A DNA stretch of 64,000 nt from Moniliella sp. 'wahieum' (GCA_003971905.1 RSEE01000013.1:434001-498000), one strand, 5' to 3'; positions 1-12,900 are shown, counted from the first letter of the stretch. The notes: generated from the letters alone by a model not told the origin. Program-made: numbers and translations.

Positions 1-2063
1 ATTCGCAAGAACAACTCGGACTACTTTGAACAGAACTTGTTCCAATTTCTCCGCCAGACGATTATCGCTCACCAGCAAACCCTGGCCACCCGTCGATCAG
101 AACGTCCGGTACAGACGCCTTCTTGTGATTCATCTCCAGCGTTTCCTCCATACGCGGCTCCCTCGTCCAATCGGCCGATTCGGACGACTTATCGCCCGAG
201 GAGGTAATAGAAATGGACCAGGTGATGCGGCAGGCAGCTCAAGAGATGGGGATCGTGCACTTTGGACCTTTTGCGCTCCGTCTCATTGCGCCTCCATGAT
301 TTGCAGAGAATTGTGCTCCTTCCTCATCAGAGGGTGGGCCTGGAGGAAACCTCGTCTATGGAGGGCATGGGTGACCAAGCCGAGTCTACCTCTCCCACCG
401 GGGGGTGCTGACGATACCCTGCTCTTGAAGGCGAGTGCCACTAGCCTTTGACGATGGAGCGATACCGGGTGTGCGAACTTTACGCCGAGCTTCTGCACTG
501 CTCCAACATGGCTCTCCTCAACCGTCCCCCGGTTCCGGACCGCAGTATGATCCCATCACGGGTCTCTGCAGGGCGGCCTTGATGGGTTCCAGTCCTTGAC
601 CGATGCCCTCAACATGGCCCACTCTGACTCGGACGTTCAAATTGAGGAAGCGCCTTCAATGCTTCAAGAAGATAGTTTGACTTTCGTCGAGGCGACCACA
701 CCTCTGTGCGCACTACCAACCTAGCATCTCCCTCGTCTTCGGTTGCCCGAGGCACCTCCTTCTCGACAGATGGCCCATCATCTCCGAGAGTGGGAAGAAT
801 CGACGGTTTGGAACGACTGCCCCGCCGGGTACTGAAGAGACCAAACCAGTTTCGTATGAGGGGCTTATCTGGGACCACCGCCTAGCTCTCCGAGCACGGC
901 TCAAATCCATTTCGGTCCCTGTGCCCGACGGGTTGGTTGTTGGGGATTTGCTCAAGGAGCGCTTCATCTCCTGGGCGTGCCCAATACGCTTCTTGATCTC
1001 TTCTTCATTTACCCGTGGAACAATCTGCTACAACGTGGTATATGACGTCGTGCAGCAGTGCTTCAATACGCGTCTGACTGCCAGCCCGGTGGACCAGGAG
1101 GAGGGGGACCCCCCAAGCCCCTTGAGAACGAGCAGCCAGCATCCTCGAATGGGTTTGGCCATTTTGGCCCGGACCTGAGGCCTATTCCGCACGGACAGTA
1201 CAACCGTGCCCTGGCCTTGGAACTTTTAGGCAAAGCAGACCTTTGTGGGCTAATAGTCCACGGTCACAAGGTCAATGACATTTCTGAAGCGGGGCCCGCA
1301 GGATGCGGTTAGGCTTTATGGGGCATCTCAACCTGATCGCCGATGAAGTGGTCAAGGCGTTGCAAAAGTATCCACGTTCGCTGGGTGTGCCATTGAGGGA
1401 GGAATATGGCATCACCCGTCATTCTTCCGAGTGGCATTCTCTGGTGCAGAAGCTTCGTATGGCCCAAGGACCCGCAGAATTAGCCGGCCCATGTCCCACG
1501 GTCCCGGCTCAATGTCGAGTGACTTTGAGGAAGAGGAGCTGGAGCACTCATCCCAGGTCATTGGCTCCTTTGATGATTACGACGAAGCTGACGATGGCGT
1601 CGCATGGGCCGCTAATGTTCGTCGACAACATTCTGCCGCGACTGCTTGGCGTACCCGTCGCACGGAGGGTGAGGCCGATGGGGCAGAGGGGTACCGAGAC
1701 CCCTTCTCCGACCCCATGACCGCGGCAGACTGGGACGCCGAATTTCAACAAAAACGCAAGAACAAGATGAACGTAACGCTGCCTTCCAAAACCGTATTTC
1801 TTCCGATGGATCGACGAGCGAAAGCGAGGAGAGTCTGTCGGATGACACCTCGTCCGATTCGGATGAGGATGGCTATGCCCCGTTTGTCGACCTCCTAAAC
1901 CCTCGTGCCCGGGCCAGTGTCTTGCTCCGCCAACAGCGTCAATCGCACATGGCCCCTGAACCGGCTCCTCGTCCCCTCTCGCCCGTGGGCACCTCCCCAT
2001 CTTGATTCCTCGCCCCCACCGTCGTCGGTCGTCAGCGACCAGTTCGTCGGGTTCGAGTCTTGA
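1..2063 (+). CDS. SAPS-domain protein (Sit4/PP6 phosphatase-associated), 5' truncated
   Basis: Regulatory subunit family that binds the Sit4/PP6 catalytic subunit (yeast SAP155/185/190, fission yeast Ekc1). The window opens inside the gene at IRKNNSDYFEQN, which matches the family's 'IELIRKNNSDY' segment. Further SAPS hallmarks follow in order: ELYAELLHCSNMALLN near 480-530, LLDLFFIYPWNN and NVVYDVVQQCFNTR near 990-1075, and GHLNLIADEVVKALQ near 1321-1365. The tail is acidic and Ser/Pro-rich. The reading frame changes repeatedly (near 170, 295, 450, 590, 970 and 1290), each time inside conserved sequence, so indels are likely. The stop is either at 2003-2005 or, after another frame change, at 2061-2063. 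It converges on RPS3. Family assignment is firm; exon structure is not. Confidence 0.8.
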
Positions 2064-2979
2064 GTTGGTGGGCTGATCCCCACTCCCCACTGGGGCCAGG
2101 GGTGGACCGCGAATCGACTGTGGATGTACGTGCGGGACCCCCTTGCCACCTGACCAAAGCTGATATTTTGTTACAGGACCACGGTGCTTTAGTCCGGACA
2201 TTCGACCAGGGTCTGGAGCCAAGACGAATCCAAGTCCCATTAGACGATGTGGCGCTCGCCTTGTCAGAAGCCCAACACATGGCCCTCTCCTGAAAGGTTG
2301 GCCCTGGGATGAAGCCGATGTGGCTCACCTCCTCAGAGGGCTTTTATCTATTTTCTCATGTTATCCTTCTGCTTCGCGTGGCGATCTAGGCGATACGCCG
2401 CTACCGTTCCTGGCGGCGGCCTGATCTCATCTTGATGCAGATCTGTCTGGGCTAGGCTTCAAAATGTACAGCGCCAGCTTTATGATAAGCGCGAGACCAA
2501 CAGTCGACGTCGACATATCACTTGGAGAGAAGGGGAAATTCCGCATGGGCTCTCAATCATTCCTTCTCGGTTGCCTCCCAGCTGCCCAAGTTGATATGTT
2601 CTGCGTCGAAAGTACAAGGACGGGGAGGCAACCAATGCCCCTTCCCACCAAGAAATAGGGGCCCGGAAGGCCACGAGGGGCATGTCGGAGATACTCAAGC
2701 GCGGAGGAGCAAGGCCGGGAGGGGGGCATGGGCGATAATTTTGTAGCAAAACTCAAAGCATGAGAGCTGCGTCGCCGGCATGGGCTCGAGACACTCCAAA
2801 ACCCATATACGCACAAGCCAGCACTACACCTACCCATCTACCCAGTGGAGGTAATGCCACTCGACTGGGGACTTCTGACAGAACCGATCTTCTAATCTGA
2901 ACCGGGTATACTAAACAGAAACAAGAGTATGACCATAACACATGGAATTTTCGGGAATGGAAAGGTAAGTGCAGTCCAC
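2064..2979. other. Intergenic, convergent 3' ends
   Basis: Lies between the 3' ends of the SAPS gene and RPS3. I see no recognisable gene, RNA or repeat. Open frames on both strands are short and have no family similarity. Confidence 0.5.
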
Positions 2980-3784
2980 TTAAGCCTCGACGGGAGCAGC
3001 CGGCCGTACAGCCTCGGGAGCGATGGCGGCAGTTGGGGGCGCAAGGTAGGACACCGAAGAGGGCTGGGTAACCTCGACCTCGGCCTTGGGCTCGAGAATG
3101 GTGACGGCGTCGGGAAGGGGGAAAGGCTTGCCAGCGCGGCCAGTGGGGTCCCACGCATGCATGATCTTGACCTTGATGCCAAGCACACCCTGCTTCATCA
3201 GCACGTGGCGAACAGCAATGTCGACATAGTCCTTGTGGGGCTGGCCAGTGTGGATCATGAAGCCGTCAGTGAACTTCATCGCCTTGGCACGAGCGGCACG
3301 CAGCTTGCCCGAAACAATGACCTCGCAGCCCTTGGCGCCCGACTCCATCACGTAGCGGAGCACACCGTACGCAGCACGGCGCACGGCAAGACCGCCAAGC
3401 AGCTTGAAGCGGAGCGACTCGCATTGAGCCGTAGCGTGCAGGCCACGGTTCTCAATCTTTCGGCGTAGAGCTCGAGCGAGTTGTCCGGAAGCGGAAGCGC
3501 TTCTGGACGAGCGCGGTGAGCTCGCGAATGCGGCGGCCACGCTCACCGAGCACGAGCTGAGTGTGGGTGGCGGGATGATGATCTCAGTCGTAGCCTGGGT
3601 CACCCGGATCTCGCAGCCCGAGTAGCCCTCCTCCGAGAGCTCGCGGGTGAAGAACTCGTTGGTTCGGCGGCGAAAACGCCGTCAGCGACAAACTGAGGAA
3701 ACCCCCGGTCAGAATCAGCACCTCGCTTCGATATCGGGGAGGTATACACACCTTACGCGCCTTGGAGCCGACAACGTTGGGCAT
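2980..3784 (-). CDS. RPS3: 40S ribosomal protein uS3 (Rps3)
   Basis: Component of the small ribosomal subunit at the mRNA entry site. The C-terminal two thirds are unmistakable: [40 protein letters not shown] and [15 protein letters not shown], then the usual Pro/Ala/Glu-rich tail. The N-terminal part contains [20 protein letters not shown] and the KH-domain [18 protein letters not shown], but these need frame changes near 3575, 3490 and 3463. A first exon of 11 codons starts at ATG 3784 and ends at 3752. A 59-nt intron (3751-3693, GT-AG) interrupts Arg-Lys/Phe-Val-Ala-Asp, a conserved position. The frame breaks inside one of the most conserved eukaryotic proteins argue for sequence errors, not a pseudogene. 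Confidence 0.92.
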
Positions 3785-4985
3785 ATGATGCTTGGTGAAG
3801 GGTGTGACACGATCGACTGCGTCGCTGAATCTGTGCTTGCCTAACGTCAACTACTGGTAGGTAGGGTTGGGAATAACCCTACCATATCGTTGGCGCTTGC
3901 CGCAGCAGGGTAAGTTTTGCTTGCGATTGCAGTAGGCTGAACGTTTCATGTTTCAGCTGTCGCTTAAATTGGGATGCAAGCAAGCTCGCCTGACGAGTTT
4001 TTCCATCCACCACGACTAGCTGGTAAGTCTGCCACTCTGCACAGGCTGGGATGACAGGGCAGGAAAGATCGCGTCATCGCATCTAAGCGCCCACTTAACT
4101 GGCACCTCCACGTTGATTCAAGGCTTGCTTCCTTTCCAGGAGGCGGGCATTGATGCCGTTACTCTGGATTCTGAGCCGTCATTGCGTGCACACCTGATTA
4201 TGACGAAAGCGACTAACCTTATTGTTTTGTCATGCAGAATCCCATCTCTCCGCACGAGATCCACCTGTTTGTGTCAGCATTGCCAGTCCATTACACCCCT
4301 GTTGAGCCTTAAGAGCACTGTACCGGTCCTCCTTACCCTTTGTTGCCTCGGGCAAGGATTGGGTAAGGGTCAAGGACGGCGGCCACCCCACCTTGGTGAG
4401 GGTGGCCGTAAAAGACGGTCAGCACTTGTGTCATACTCAACAAGACGAACGTCCGTCTGGATTTGCTTGCCCTTGTGGCGGCGCTCTGGGCCCACGTGAT
4501 TTTGCTCTTGAGCTGGTCAACTCATGGGCCTGGGCGCCTGTGCAAGTCCTTCGGCACATTTCATCGATGAATTTGCTGTACATTACTTTGAAGATACAAA
4601 CAGTAGCAGTAGGTGTAAAGGTGACGCCCTCGAGACGTAGCATGAAGTAGGAAGATCTTGTGTGGCTCCTCCCGGCCTGATGCATGATGCATGATGGATG
4701 GTGGGGCCGCTGAGGCTCCAGCCTGTAACCTTCTGGAGCTCTTGTGGGTGCGGCAACTCAAGCAGATACCAAATGGGGACAACGGCAGGGTTACGTAAGC
4801 GGCGCCGTTGCCTTGGCTTTTCGGCGCCCTGGCCCGCCTGGCCAGCCCGATTGGGTCGAAAGCGGTGGCGCGCTAGCCGCGAGCAGCTCAGAATTCGATC
4901 AACGTATCGACACGTGCCTGCCAGGTGCGCAAGAGAGAGGCTTCCGCCTGCGTCCGCTCTGTCCTTTTCCAGCGTCCCCCCCTCC
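3785..4985. other. Divergent intergenic region, RPS3 / RMD1-like gene
   Basis: About 1.2 kb between divergent start codons. I find no gene in it. It contains the heptad repeat at 4679-4701. The GC-rich stretch 4790-4985 lies just upstream of the DUF155 gene and probably holds its promoter and 5' leader. Confidence 0.5.
4679..4701. repeat. Heptanucleotide tandem repeat (GATGCAT type)
   Basis: Three units of a 7-nt word containing ATGCAT, the last one degenerate. It lies about 290 bp upstream of the DUF155 gene. It is one of many heptad arrays of differing sequence in this window's non-coding DNA. Confidence 0.7.
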
Positions 4986-6561
4986 ATGTCGGCCAAGCCT
5001 AAAGGCGTGGGCGTTAAGCCGCGTCCTGGCCCCCAGCGCTCGACCAAGGCGCTCGGAAAACTCAAGATCTTGCCTGATGGAGCGGACGTTTCCGACAGCT
5101 CGCAGCCGCAGCCCCAACTCCGCGACACTAACCTGTCGCCCGACGATGATAGCAGCGACGACCAGGACGACAATGACGACTGTCAGAGCAGCAGGCCTTC
5201 CTCGATCGCATCCCAGAGGGTTCCATGCGTCGCGATGCCCGCCGCCTGACTCGCAAGGCCCGAGCGGAGCTCCCTCGTGTTACTGCTTATTCCACGGCAA
5301 CCTCCTATCGCATGAACGATCTTGTTTCCTGGCTCACGCGCGCAAGACGACCCACCAGACCAACCCGATGACATTCGACGAGTGTGTCTATTCCACCTAC
5401 ACGTACAAATATGCAAGATCTCATTGTGGGTGCCAATAAGCCTCATCCCCACGCTGCACCCATGCCCAGTTTGGATGACCGTCAGCCACCCCGGCGTCCT
5501 CGTCCACCTCCCCGGCCTCCACGCACTGGCGATCTTCTGGGAATCCCAGAACTAAGCGAGGAAGCTGAGGCGGAGGCGGAGGCGGAAGCGGAAATGGAAG
5601 CTGACTTGGCGAACGAAATGAGCAAGTTCCGCAGTGGTCATGCGACCGATTCGGCTACCGAGAGTGGAACAGAACACGAGGCAAATGGCCTCGGCAATGG
5701 GCAGGCACGCGCTCTTGCGATGGCTAAGGCATCACAACAGGCCATCAAACAGGTGACGAGGAAGCGGGAGACCGTTTGGAACATGCGCGGCGCCGTCGCC
5801 GCGAGCGTTTCGCGGTCGACAACCATGTCCCCGAGGTCTTTTTTATGGAGTATGGAGCGGTGGTCATTTGGGGTATGACAGAGCAAGAGGAACATCGCTT
5901 GCTTCGGGAAATCCGGCGGTTTGAGGTGGAGCGTGCGGCACCAGATGACATTGAGTCGGAGGACCTGAACTGGTACTTGGCCGACTACTCCCGCATCTAC
6001 AATGATGTGATTACGCTGCGCAAGGGCAGCGGTATATGACCAACTTTCCTCTCGCATGCTCTGGCCCAGTCGACCAAGATCTCGTTTTTTGAGGGGGTGA
6101 TCGATAACACAATCGACTCAACCAAGGACATTCCTCAATCAATCGCGGAGAGTGGTACGATTGGACTGCCACCGAAGGACATTATGAAGCAGATCGGTCA
6201 TCTGTTCATCCTGCGTATGAATCTTCACCTTGTCGGCTCCATTGTCGACTCTCCCGAATCTTTTGGTCACAGCCGACTTGGAACCACTCTACTCGGCGGC
6301 TCGCTCCTACCTTGAATTCCCCAGCGAATCGACCTGCTCAACACGCGCGTGGAGGTGCTGCAAGACATGCTTCAATGCTGAAAGACCAGGTCAGCACAGT
6401 TCATTCGGAATGGCTGGAAATCATTGTCATTGTGCTCATTACCGGGGAGATTGTGCTTGGTTGCGCAACTAGTACGTTGATTCCTTTGTAATTGTTGCCG
6501 GTTCCGGATCCTGACCTCTTCCATGGCTCTTACAGTGTTCGTTGACCTATACTTTGAGTAA
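4986..6561 (+). CDS. RMD1: RMD1/RMND1-type DUF155 membrane protein
   Basis: Member of the DUF155 family (yeast Rmd1/Rmd8, human mitochondrial RMND1), whose molecular function is poorly defined. ATG 4986 opens an acidic, Ser/Asp-rich N-terminus. Next comes a basic segment with the typical AYSTATSYRMNDL, then YSTYTYKYA near 5395. The diagnostic block is EVFFMEYGAVVIWGMTEQEEHRLL (about 5836-5905), followed by EDLNWYLADYSRIYNDVITLRKG, ALAQSTKISFFEGVIDNT and a C-terminal hydrophobic anchor (IIVIVLITGEIVLG) near 6420-6465. A short intron around 6472-6534 precedes the last codons, ending in TTT GAG TAA. Frame changes near 5225, 5375, 5770, 6030 and 6260 suggest indels. The DUF155 assignment is firm. 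Confidence 0.87.
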
Positions 6562-6915
6562 AGCAAGAGGCGAGTTATTACTTTCTGCTGTATACCTATC
6601 ACTTATCCCCCCCTACTCGCTTCTTGCCACATTTGACTTGTAAGCCGTGCATTTCGTGCCGGGCCCCGAAAGCGAGTTATGATGCTGGGCTCTGGCGCGA
6701 CTCTGTACCGGAAACAGGCGGCTGCGATGGGGGGCATCTCATTTCCAAACATCGACCTCTGGATGTGTTCGATCACTGTTGCCTTCGGGCGAAGAGTATA
6801 GGGAACTCTAGCGTGCGGCCATCGGCTGCTCGAGAGAGGATTCAGTTCGTATAGCCACTGGAGCCACTTGAGAAAATAGACGTGCATCAAATACCGCGGC
6901 GGCAACCGGAGCATA

Positions 6916-8900
6916 ATGCCTGCGCCAACCCGCTCGATCGAGAACGATGCCGGTACAGCTGCCCCCTCCCACAAGTACCGCACATGAGGATGTTTTTCCT
7001 CTTCTCCCTCCTTCTTTGTTTCTTTATGCCCTGGCTATTTTCACGGTACAAAACCGGTCCTGCTGCAGATCAAGGTCCCAGAAATGCGCCTCCAGACGGA
7101 AGTGTAGGCGGCTGCAGGTGCGTGTCATGTAATTGCATATGGACACAGTCCTAATGTGCTGGTGCATCCTTTCCCATTTCCCAGCTTCTAATCATGAGGG
7201 GGTGCATGCAAGCTTGCATCCGAACCACCACCCCAGCGTCACAACATGGCGCATCCCTCTGCCTCCCCCGCCCCTCGCCGGCATCCGAGCCAGGTGGCGA
7301 ACACTGCCTCCCCGTCCCCTGGAGCCAACTCTTTCAGGGTGAGGAAGTCGCCATTGGCTTCGCCCTCAGCGGCCGCCTCCCATGTTGGTTCTGGCCAGCC
7401 TCATGATCCTGCATCTGCGTTGCACCAACAACCCACCCTCCCAGGGCGAAGCGAGCTCCTGCAATCGCTTTGCACTTGCTTTTTAACTTTCGACGACCCC
7501 AACGGCAGGAGGATGCCCATGCGATTCAAGCTGAAATGTATGCCTGCGGTGGAACAGCAACTCTCCCAGCAGTATCTTCATACGCGCCCTTCATTATGCT
7601 CCCGCTCTCTTGGGGCTCCAGAGCTATGCGTAAGACACTGACTCCCAATCATATGCAGGGAAAAGGAGCAGGCGACGGAATGGGACCACGTCGAAAAGGA
7701 AAGGGCTGAGGGTAGGTTTTTGGCATACGTTAATGCCCACGGCGCACTGTGGGACCCTTGGCTAACATCGCGTCGTCATATATGTGGCCGTTACCAGTTC
7801 CTCCGCAGGAGAAAGGCAGGAGATTGTCCTCATATGGAGGCTTACCCGAGGATGCAGTTGTCTCGGTGCCCGCAGAGATGGTTGTGGGGCTGGATACGTC
7901 ACGCTATTCGGTTTTGTCCAGTCAGCTCATCCGATGCCTCACGTAGAGATACCCCTTTGTTCAATGTGTCTCCCCGGCTTGATTTGGCGGGGCGTACCAC
8001 ACCACCCAAGCCATCCTCTGAGCGCAACTCGGCATCTACTGTTCTCACCTCACTTGCAGCTCTACCAAGCCCCGCCCCCCTCTCTCTCATGACTGTTTGG
8101 AGGCCCGGCCTACCTGTTGCGTCACTTCAAGGTAACCACCAGATCAACAAAGTGCATTCGAAGGGAAAGGGTGTCGATGCTGCTGTGTCTCATCCCCACC
8201 ATTGTCTTCTCAGTCCTCGACTGTCGAAACAGTTCAGGGAGGGGACACGCCACCGTCCATCATCAATGACCGAAGTGAAGAACTTAACTAGTACCTCAAC
8301 ACTCTCGCACTTCTTTCCCGTTGTGTGGTGCCCCCCCTTGTTGCAAGGATACCCGCCGCAAGAGTTTTCTACGAAAAAGAGAACACGCCACTCATCCTTG
8401 CCGGCACGGTTGTACGCAGAGGGAGAGGGGGTAATAGCCCCTCAGAACCAGTCCGATGCCTTTCCACTCAATCGCCTTCGGTCCCAAGCAATGTTAACAT
8501 CTGCCGAGGGAGGGATGGAGTACTTCTGTTGGGCTCATACCATCCGACCATCGTGCAGACCGGCGTGGTGCTGATTCCCAACTTTCTCGTAAGGCCAGCA
8601 CAGCGGAATCTCACCCATCCTCGTTTCCGAAGTGGTGGTTATCCCCTCTTCCTCTTCACCTCCACCTATGCCAGACCCTTGCCAGGCCGGTGTGTTGAAG
8701 CCGATGCATTTATATCAAGACCGAAACCGACGATGAACTGTTGCTCCCAGACTACCTCCCACCCTCTTTTGCACGCTTCTCTCTTGCTACCACTACAAGG
8801 ATCAATACCAGACCTGCAATTTCCCACTAATGTCCATTTATTGATGAGGGCATGGCCATTGGGACCAGCCAAGCCTCCATATACGTGTCGTCACCTGTCA
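6916..8900 (+). CDS. Unidentified coding-like region
   Basis: I do not recognise a family. A possible start at 6916 begins MPAPTRSIEND. After one frame change it reads EDVFPLLPPSLFLYALAIF, a hydrophobic stretch that may be a membrane segment. Downstream, long open stretches in alternating frames (7249-7640, 7720-8574, 8325-8960) have the GC-rich coding look of neighbouring broken genes. Examples are SSAGERQEIVLIWRL near 7795 and SRCVVPPLVARIPAARVFYEKE near 8320. Intron-like GTAAGA/CAG and GTAGGT/CAG signals occur near 7628 and 7712. It may be one or two genes damaged by indels, or partly non-coding. Boundaries are guesses. Confidence 0.25.
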
Positions 8901-9012
8901 TTGAATCGTGGTAAACAGCGTCCATTTTGCGCTCGGGAGGTGGTGAATGTATATATATAGCTGTGTGCTCTTGTCGTTGGGTCCGCACCGCTTTTGCCAT
9001 GTAGATGTGGCA

Positions 9013-9560
9013 TCAAGAGCTCGCCGGCTTGATCGTGAAGCGGGGGCTCTCGTTGCCGGAAGTCCCATCAGGTTGATAATGTAATCATCACGCTCTTTCA
9101 GGTCTGTAGGCAGAGTGACGGTAAAGTGGCCCTGGGTGTATGGCACTTTGGGTTGACCAGTTGCATCCCACAGGAGCCAGTTCAGGTTCTCTCCGCCCGA
9201 ATCGTCGTCCAACTGATAGCCCAATTTGATGGAGGCAACCGACATGTTTTGGGCTGCAGGCGGGATGTTGTCCGTCCCTGGGGAATCCCACAAGAAAAGC
9301 AGACATCGTCAGCATCTCTCATGGAAGCACAGCTGGAGAGAGAGAGATAGACAGAGATGGGGATATTTGACGTACCACTCCAGGTAGGGGCTTGCCAGCA
9401 TACGCCACCTGGCCCGCGTGCGGGGTGGTAACGGTGGGATCCCAGGAGATGCGCTTAACCATGTCGACGGAGGGCTTCATGGGCATTGCCGAAACGAGGG
9501 TGCTACCCAGGACAAGAACACTGCTAGAGTAGCGGCTGTGAGTTTGGAGGCGGCGAGCAT
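9013..9560 (-). CDS. Small secreted Kre9/KNH-type (Ser-Thr-rich GPI family) protein
   Basis: Predicted secreted cell-wall protein of the fungal Kre9/KNH domain family (PF10342). ATG 9560 begins a signal peptide, MLAASKLTAATLAVFL. After a frame change comes VSAMPMKPSVDMVKRISWDP. The first exon ends in Trp-Ser, and a GT-AG intron (about 9375-9280) joins to GTDNIPPAAQNMSVASIKLGYQ, so the classic 'TW-S/D-T' motif spans the splice. The end, LKERDDYIINLMG followed by SGNESPRFTIK after a frame change, matches the family's 'RDNYIVVLFGDSGNASPEFTI' pattern. TGA is at 9013-9015. The promoter, read on the minus strand, is pyrimidine-rich and includes a 17-nt C run. About 150 residues, small for the family. 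Confidence 0.75.
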
Positions 9561-9663
9561 GGTGTGGGCTTTGGCAAATATATCGAAGTGGTGGCAGGTG
9601 AGATAGGCGTCGGTAGGAAGGTTGTAGGACGGATGGGGTGGTGGTGGTGGGGGTGGTACGAGA

Positions 9664-9680
9664 GGGGGGGGGGGGGGGGG
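9664..9680. repeat. 17-nt G homopolymer
   Basis: Uninterrupted run of 17 G about 100 bp upstream of the secreted-protein start (a C-tract on its coding strand), embedded in a GT/G-rich 60-bp stretch. Confidence 0.9.
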
Positions 9681-9992
9681 TCTTTTTATGCCCCCCACCC
9701 ACGCCGGAGCTCGAGGGATCGGGGGCTCTGCTGGTGGTTTCGCAGGGTCTGCATGGCCAGGGGTTATTCATCGCATATACTATTCTGAAGCGGTATATAT
9801 GTGCACCCCGGAGTTCCGGCGTGAACTGGTGCGTGCCCTTGGTGGTCGTCGCATGCGAGCAACAAAAGTCGGGGCCATGTCCTTCTGGCCACTGCACCCC
9901 ACGCTACCTCCTCATCCTACCTTGTTCCATCCCTGTCCTCGCCAAGCCGGGCAAGCGTGCTTTCATCAAAAGGTTCGGGCCAAGGGGAAGAG

Positions 9993-12900
9993 CTAGGTCA
10001 TGGCCAACTTGGAGTAGCTGGGCGGTGCCAACCGGCGCTTGATCGCCTTGATCGCGTACAGAGGGAAGGAGCTAATGGCAACGATCAAAGACACCTTCCA
10101 CAGGAACTGAAGGGTGAGGACGAAGCGCAAGTCGAAGAACTCGGGGAGGAATACAATGCTGATGCAGTAGAGCATGATTGTCGCAACCTCGGAAATCAGC
10201 ATGTAAAGGTGCCTGCCGAAGGGAAAGCATTCAGTTAGCATCCAAGGCGTGCCGTCAAGCAAGACGAGAGAAACGAACCAAGTAATTTCCACCAGCGCAA
10301 CCATGATGAGCTCGTTGAACACGAGCGCTGTGAAAAAATGGAGACAATGTTAAGGAACTCATTCTCAAACAATGCCAAGGAGGCGATCATGATGGCGCCG
10401 CCTTGGTAGATGGATATCATGAGCCACTCGGTGAACGTTTTGCTGGACAGAGACCGGCCCTTGGTCAAATCTTTGTACAGCTCGGGGTACATGAGTGACA
10501 TGTCCTCGCTCACATCCCGATCGAGCACAAGGGAGAAGACAGGTGCCATGGTGTAAATCGTAGCGTAGCCACCATTAGCCAGCCTTGGTAAAGCGCAATG
10601 GGGGCAAAGTAGAATATGGCACTGAAGACGGCTTGCATGACACTGATATCACCCTCGGTGAATGACAAACTGGGCGAGCTTGGAGCTGCGCTTATACGAG
10701 TTGCGCCCGTGCCAGACCAACAAGCGGGTGAGGTGGGAAAACTGGGTAAGGCTAAAATCGGCCGCTAAAGAGGCTTGCTTGCCTTCCTTGCCCACAATGC
10801 CCAGCCCCACATTGGCCGCCTGGATCATGGCCACATCGTTCCCACCATCGCCAATGCAACAGACCCGCTTCTGGGTAAAGTCCTTGATTAGACGCGCCAC
10901 GTCGGCTTTTTGCTGGGGACTACACCGGCATGCAACCACAGCACTGAGCTGAGTCGCCACCTCGATGAACTCGGTCGCCAACTGCGGGTGCTGGGGGGAG
11001 AGGAGCTGGTGTAAGCTATCGCCATCAATGACGAGGCAGCAATCCAGCTTGGTTCGAAGAATGGACAGAGCATCACGAGCGCCTGGGGTGGGAAGCTTTT
11101 GAACAGTGTGGATGTACTGATTACGTGCCACCAGGCGAGAGCTGATAGCAATACAAGTCGCCGTCTCGATCTTGTCACCAGTCAGCATCCAAATTTTGAT
11201 TCCACCATTGCGAAGGAGCTCGAGGTGGCCTTGACCCCCCCTGTAACTTATCCTCCACTCCTGTAAGGCCCAAGAGCTCCAGCTGATACTCCAGGTGCTG
11301 GGACACCACAGCAGCCATCGCCTCGTTGCGATCTTCGAGCTGCAATCGGGCTTGCTTGTAAGCAATTCAAACGATGCCCATGCTTCAGCACTAAGTTTCT
11401 TGCGACCGATAACTAGTGTGCGCAGACCGTCTCGGGCCATGTTTCCCGTCTCCTCATCCAGCCAATCGTTCTCCGCTACAATCTTGGTCATGACAACGTC
11501 GGCTCCTTCTGATAGAACGTCACTTCGCCCGAGCGCTCATCACGAATGACAATCCCATGCGTTTGCTCTCACTGCTGAAGGGGAATTTCGAGAATGCGGA
11601 AGCGGTAAAGCTGCCCGTTGCTGGCGGCCCGGAGTGCAAACTCGTCCGGTCACGGTACACCAGCGTGAGACCAATCTCGGTCCAGCGCACAATGGCCACC
11701 TCGTCTGGGGACGAAGCTTGGTACGTAATCTGGGGTTGTCCTCCCCTCTCCTCCTCCTTCCTCATCGTCCTCGATCACCGGTGTAACATTGTGGCAGAGA
11801 GCCAGGGCCAATGCAATGTCCTTGACACGCTGGCTCATATCGCGTCGGGCACGGGCACATAGTGCTGTCCTCCAGAGACAGAGCGATCTTGTTGTTTCTG
11901 GGCTGCCTTATTGCTCTTGCCTGGCCCGGCAGGTGCCTCGTCGAGTGCAAGAGCTTGCGCCAGTTGCGCAGCCACCTCATCAAACGCATCAAACCCATAA
12001 CTCATGTACCCAGGTGGAGCTTGCGTAACTCCATCTCGTTTTGAGTCAAGGTTCCTGTTTTGTCCGAAAGAAGATATTCGATCCTCCCCAACTCTCGGGT
12101 AAAGTGCTGGTTCGCACCACCGTCCCAGGAATGTCTGGGTCCGACATGATCTGTCGTGCATAGACCGTCTTGCCCATATCCAAGTTAACGCGGAGGGAGA
12201 TGGGAATGATACTGCTAAAGAGGATCAGGAAACGGAAAATATAGACCCCCACTCGCCCCGGAACCCATTGAAGGCAACCAAGGAAACGGAGAGGTAAATG
12301 TAACGCAAGCTAGGATTTTAGACAAGCGGTTGATCTCCAAGTCCAGCAGGCCCACTTTGGTTTCGGGATGGGACGTATTCATCACCGCTCGAGTTTCGCT
12401 ACCGTGTAGACGACCATACCGACCACACTGCCAGCCGCAAGGACCGTATTGGACCAGAGCATATTTTCCGCCGTCAGAGGCACCATCAGAGGATGAGGAC
12501 TCATGGCGATTGCGGACAGGGCGTTCGGCACCGGCTTGGCGCCCGGAGCTGTAGCCTCAATGTCCTCGCTAGCCGGCGTCCGAGCAAATCACTAGCCGAA
12601 GGATGCCTCGTTTCTACATGCGGGGCTGAACGGGGGAACTGGACAGAACCCGAATCACTCGTGTCGAGATCAGGATGGAGAGTAAAGTTGCCCACAAAGG
12701 TGTGAATGTCCTTGATGGGGGGCCGGCATAAAGGGAGGCGCGATCGGTAAGGGAAACGAGTTCATCATTGGTCATGCTTTGAGTGCACTCGACCGCCACA
12801 CGAAGTTTCCAATCCGTCTCGCCGTCCAGCTGGTCGGTGCGGATAAAGCACGTGCCTCCATCGGTACCATCATTCCCACTCTGCTCGACGCGTTCTCATG

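Noticed and set aside
2980-3784. RPS3 and neighbours as true pseudogenes
   Set aside because: Breaks affect almost all conserved genes alike, including essential ones, while codon bias and catalytic motifs remain intact; sequence error explains this better.
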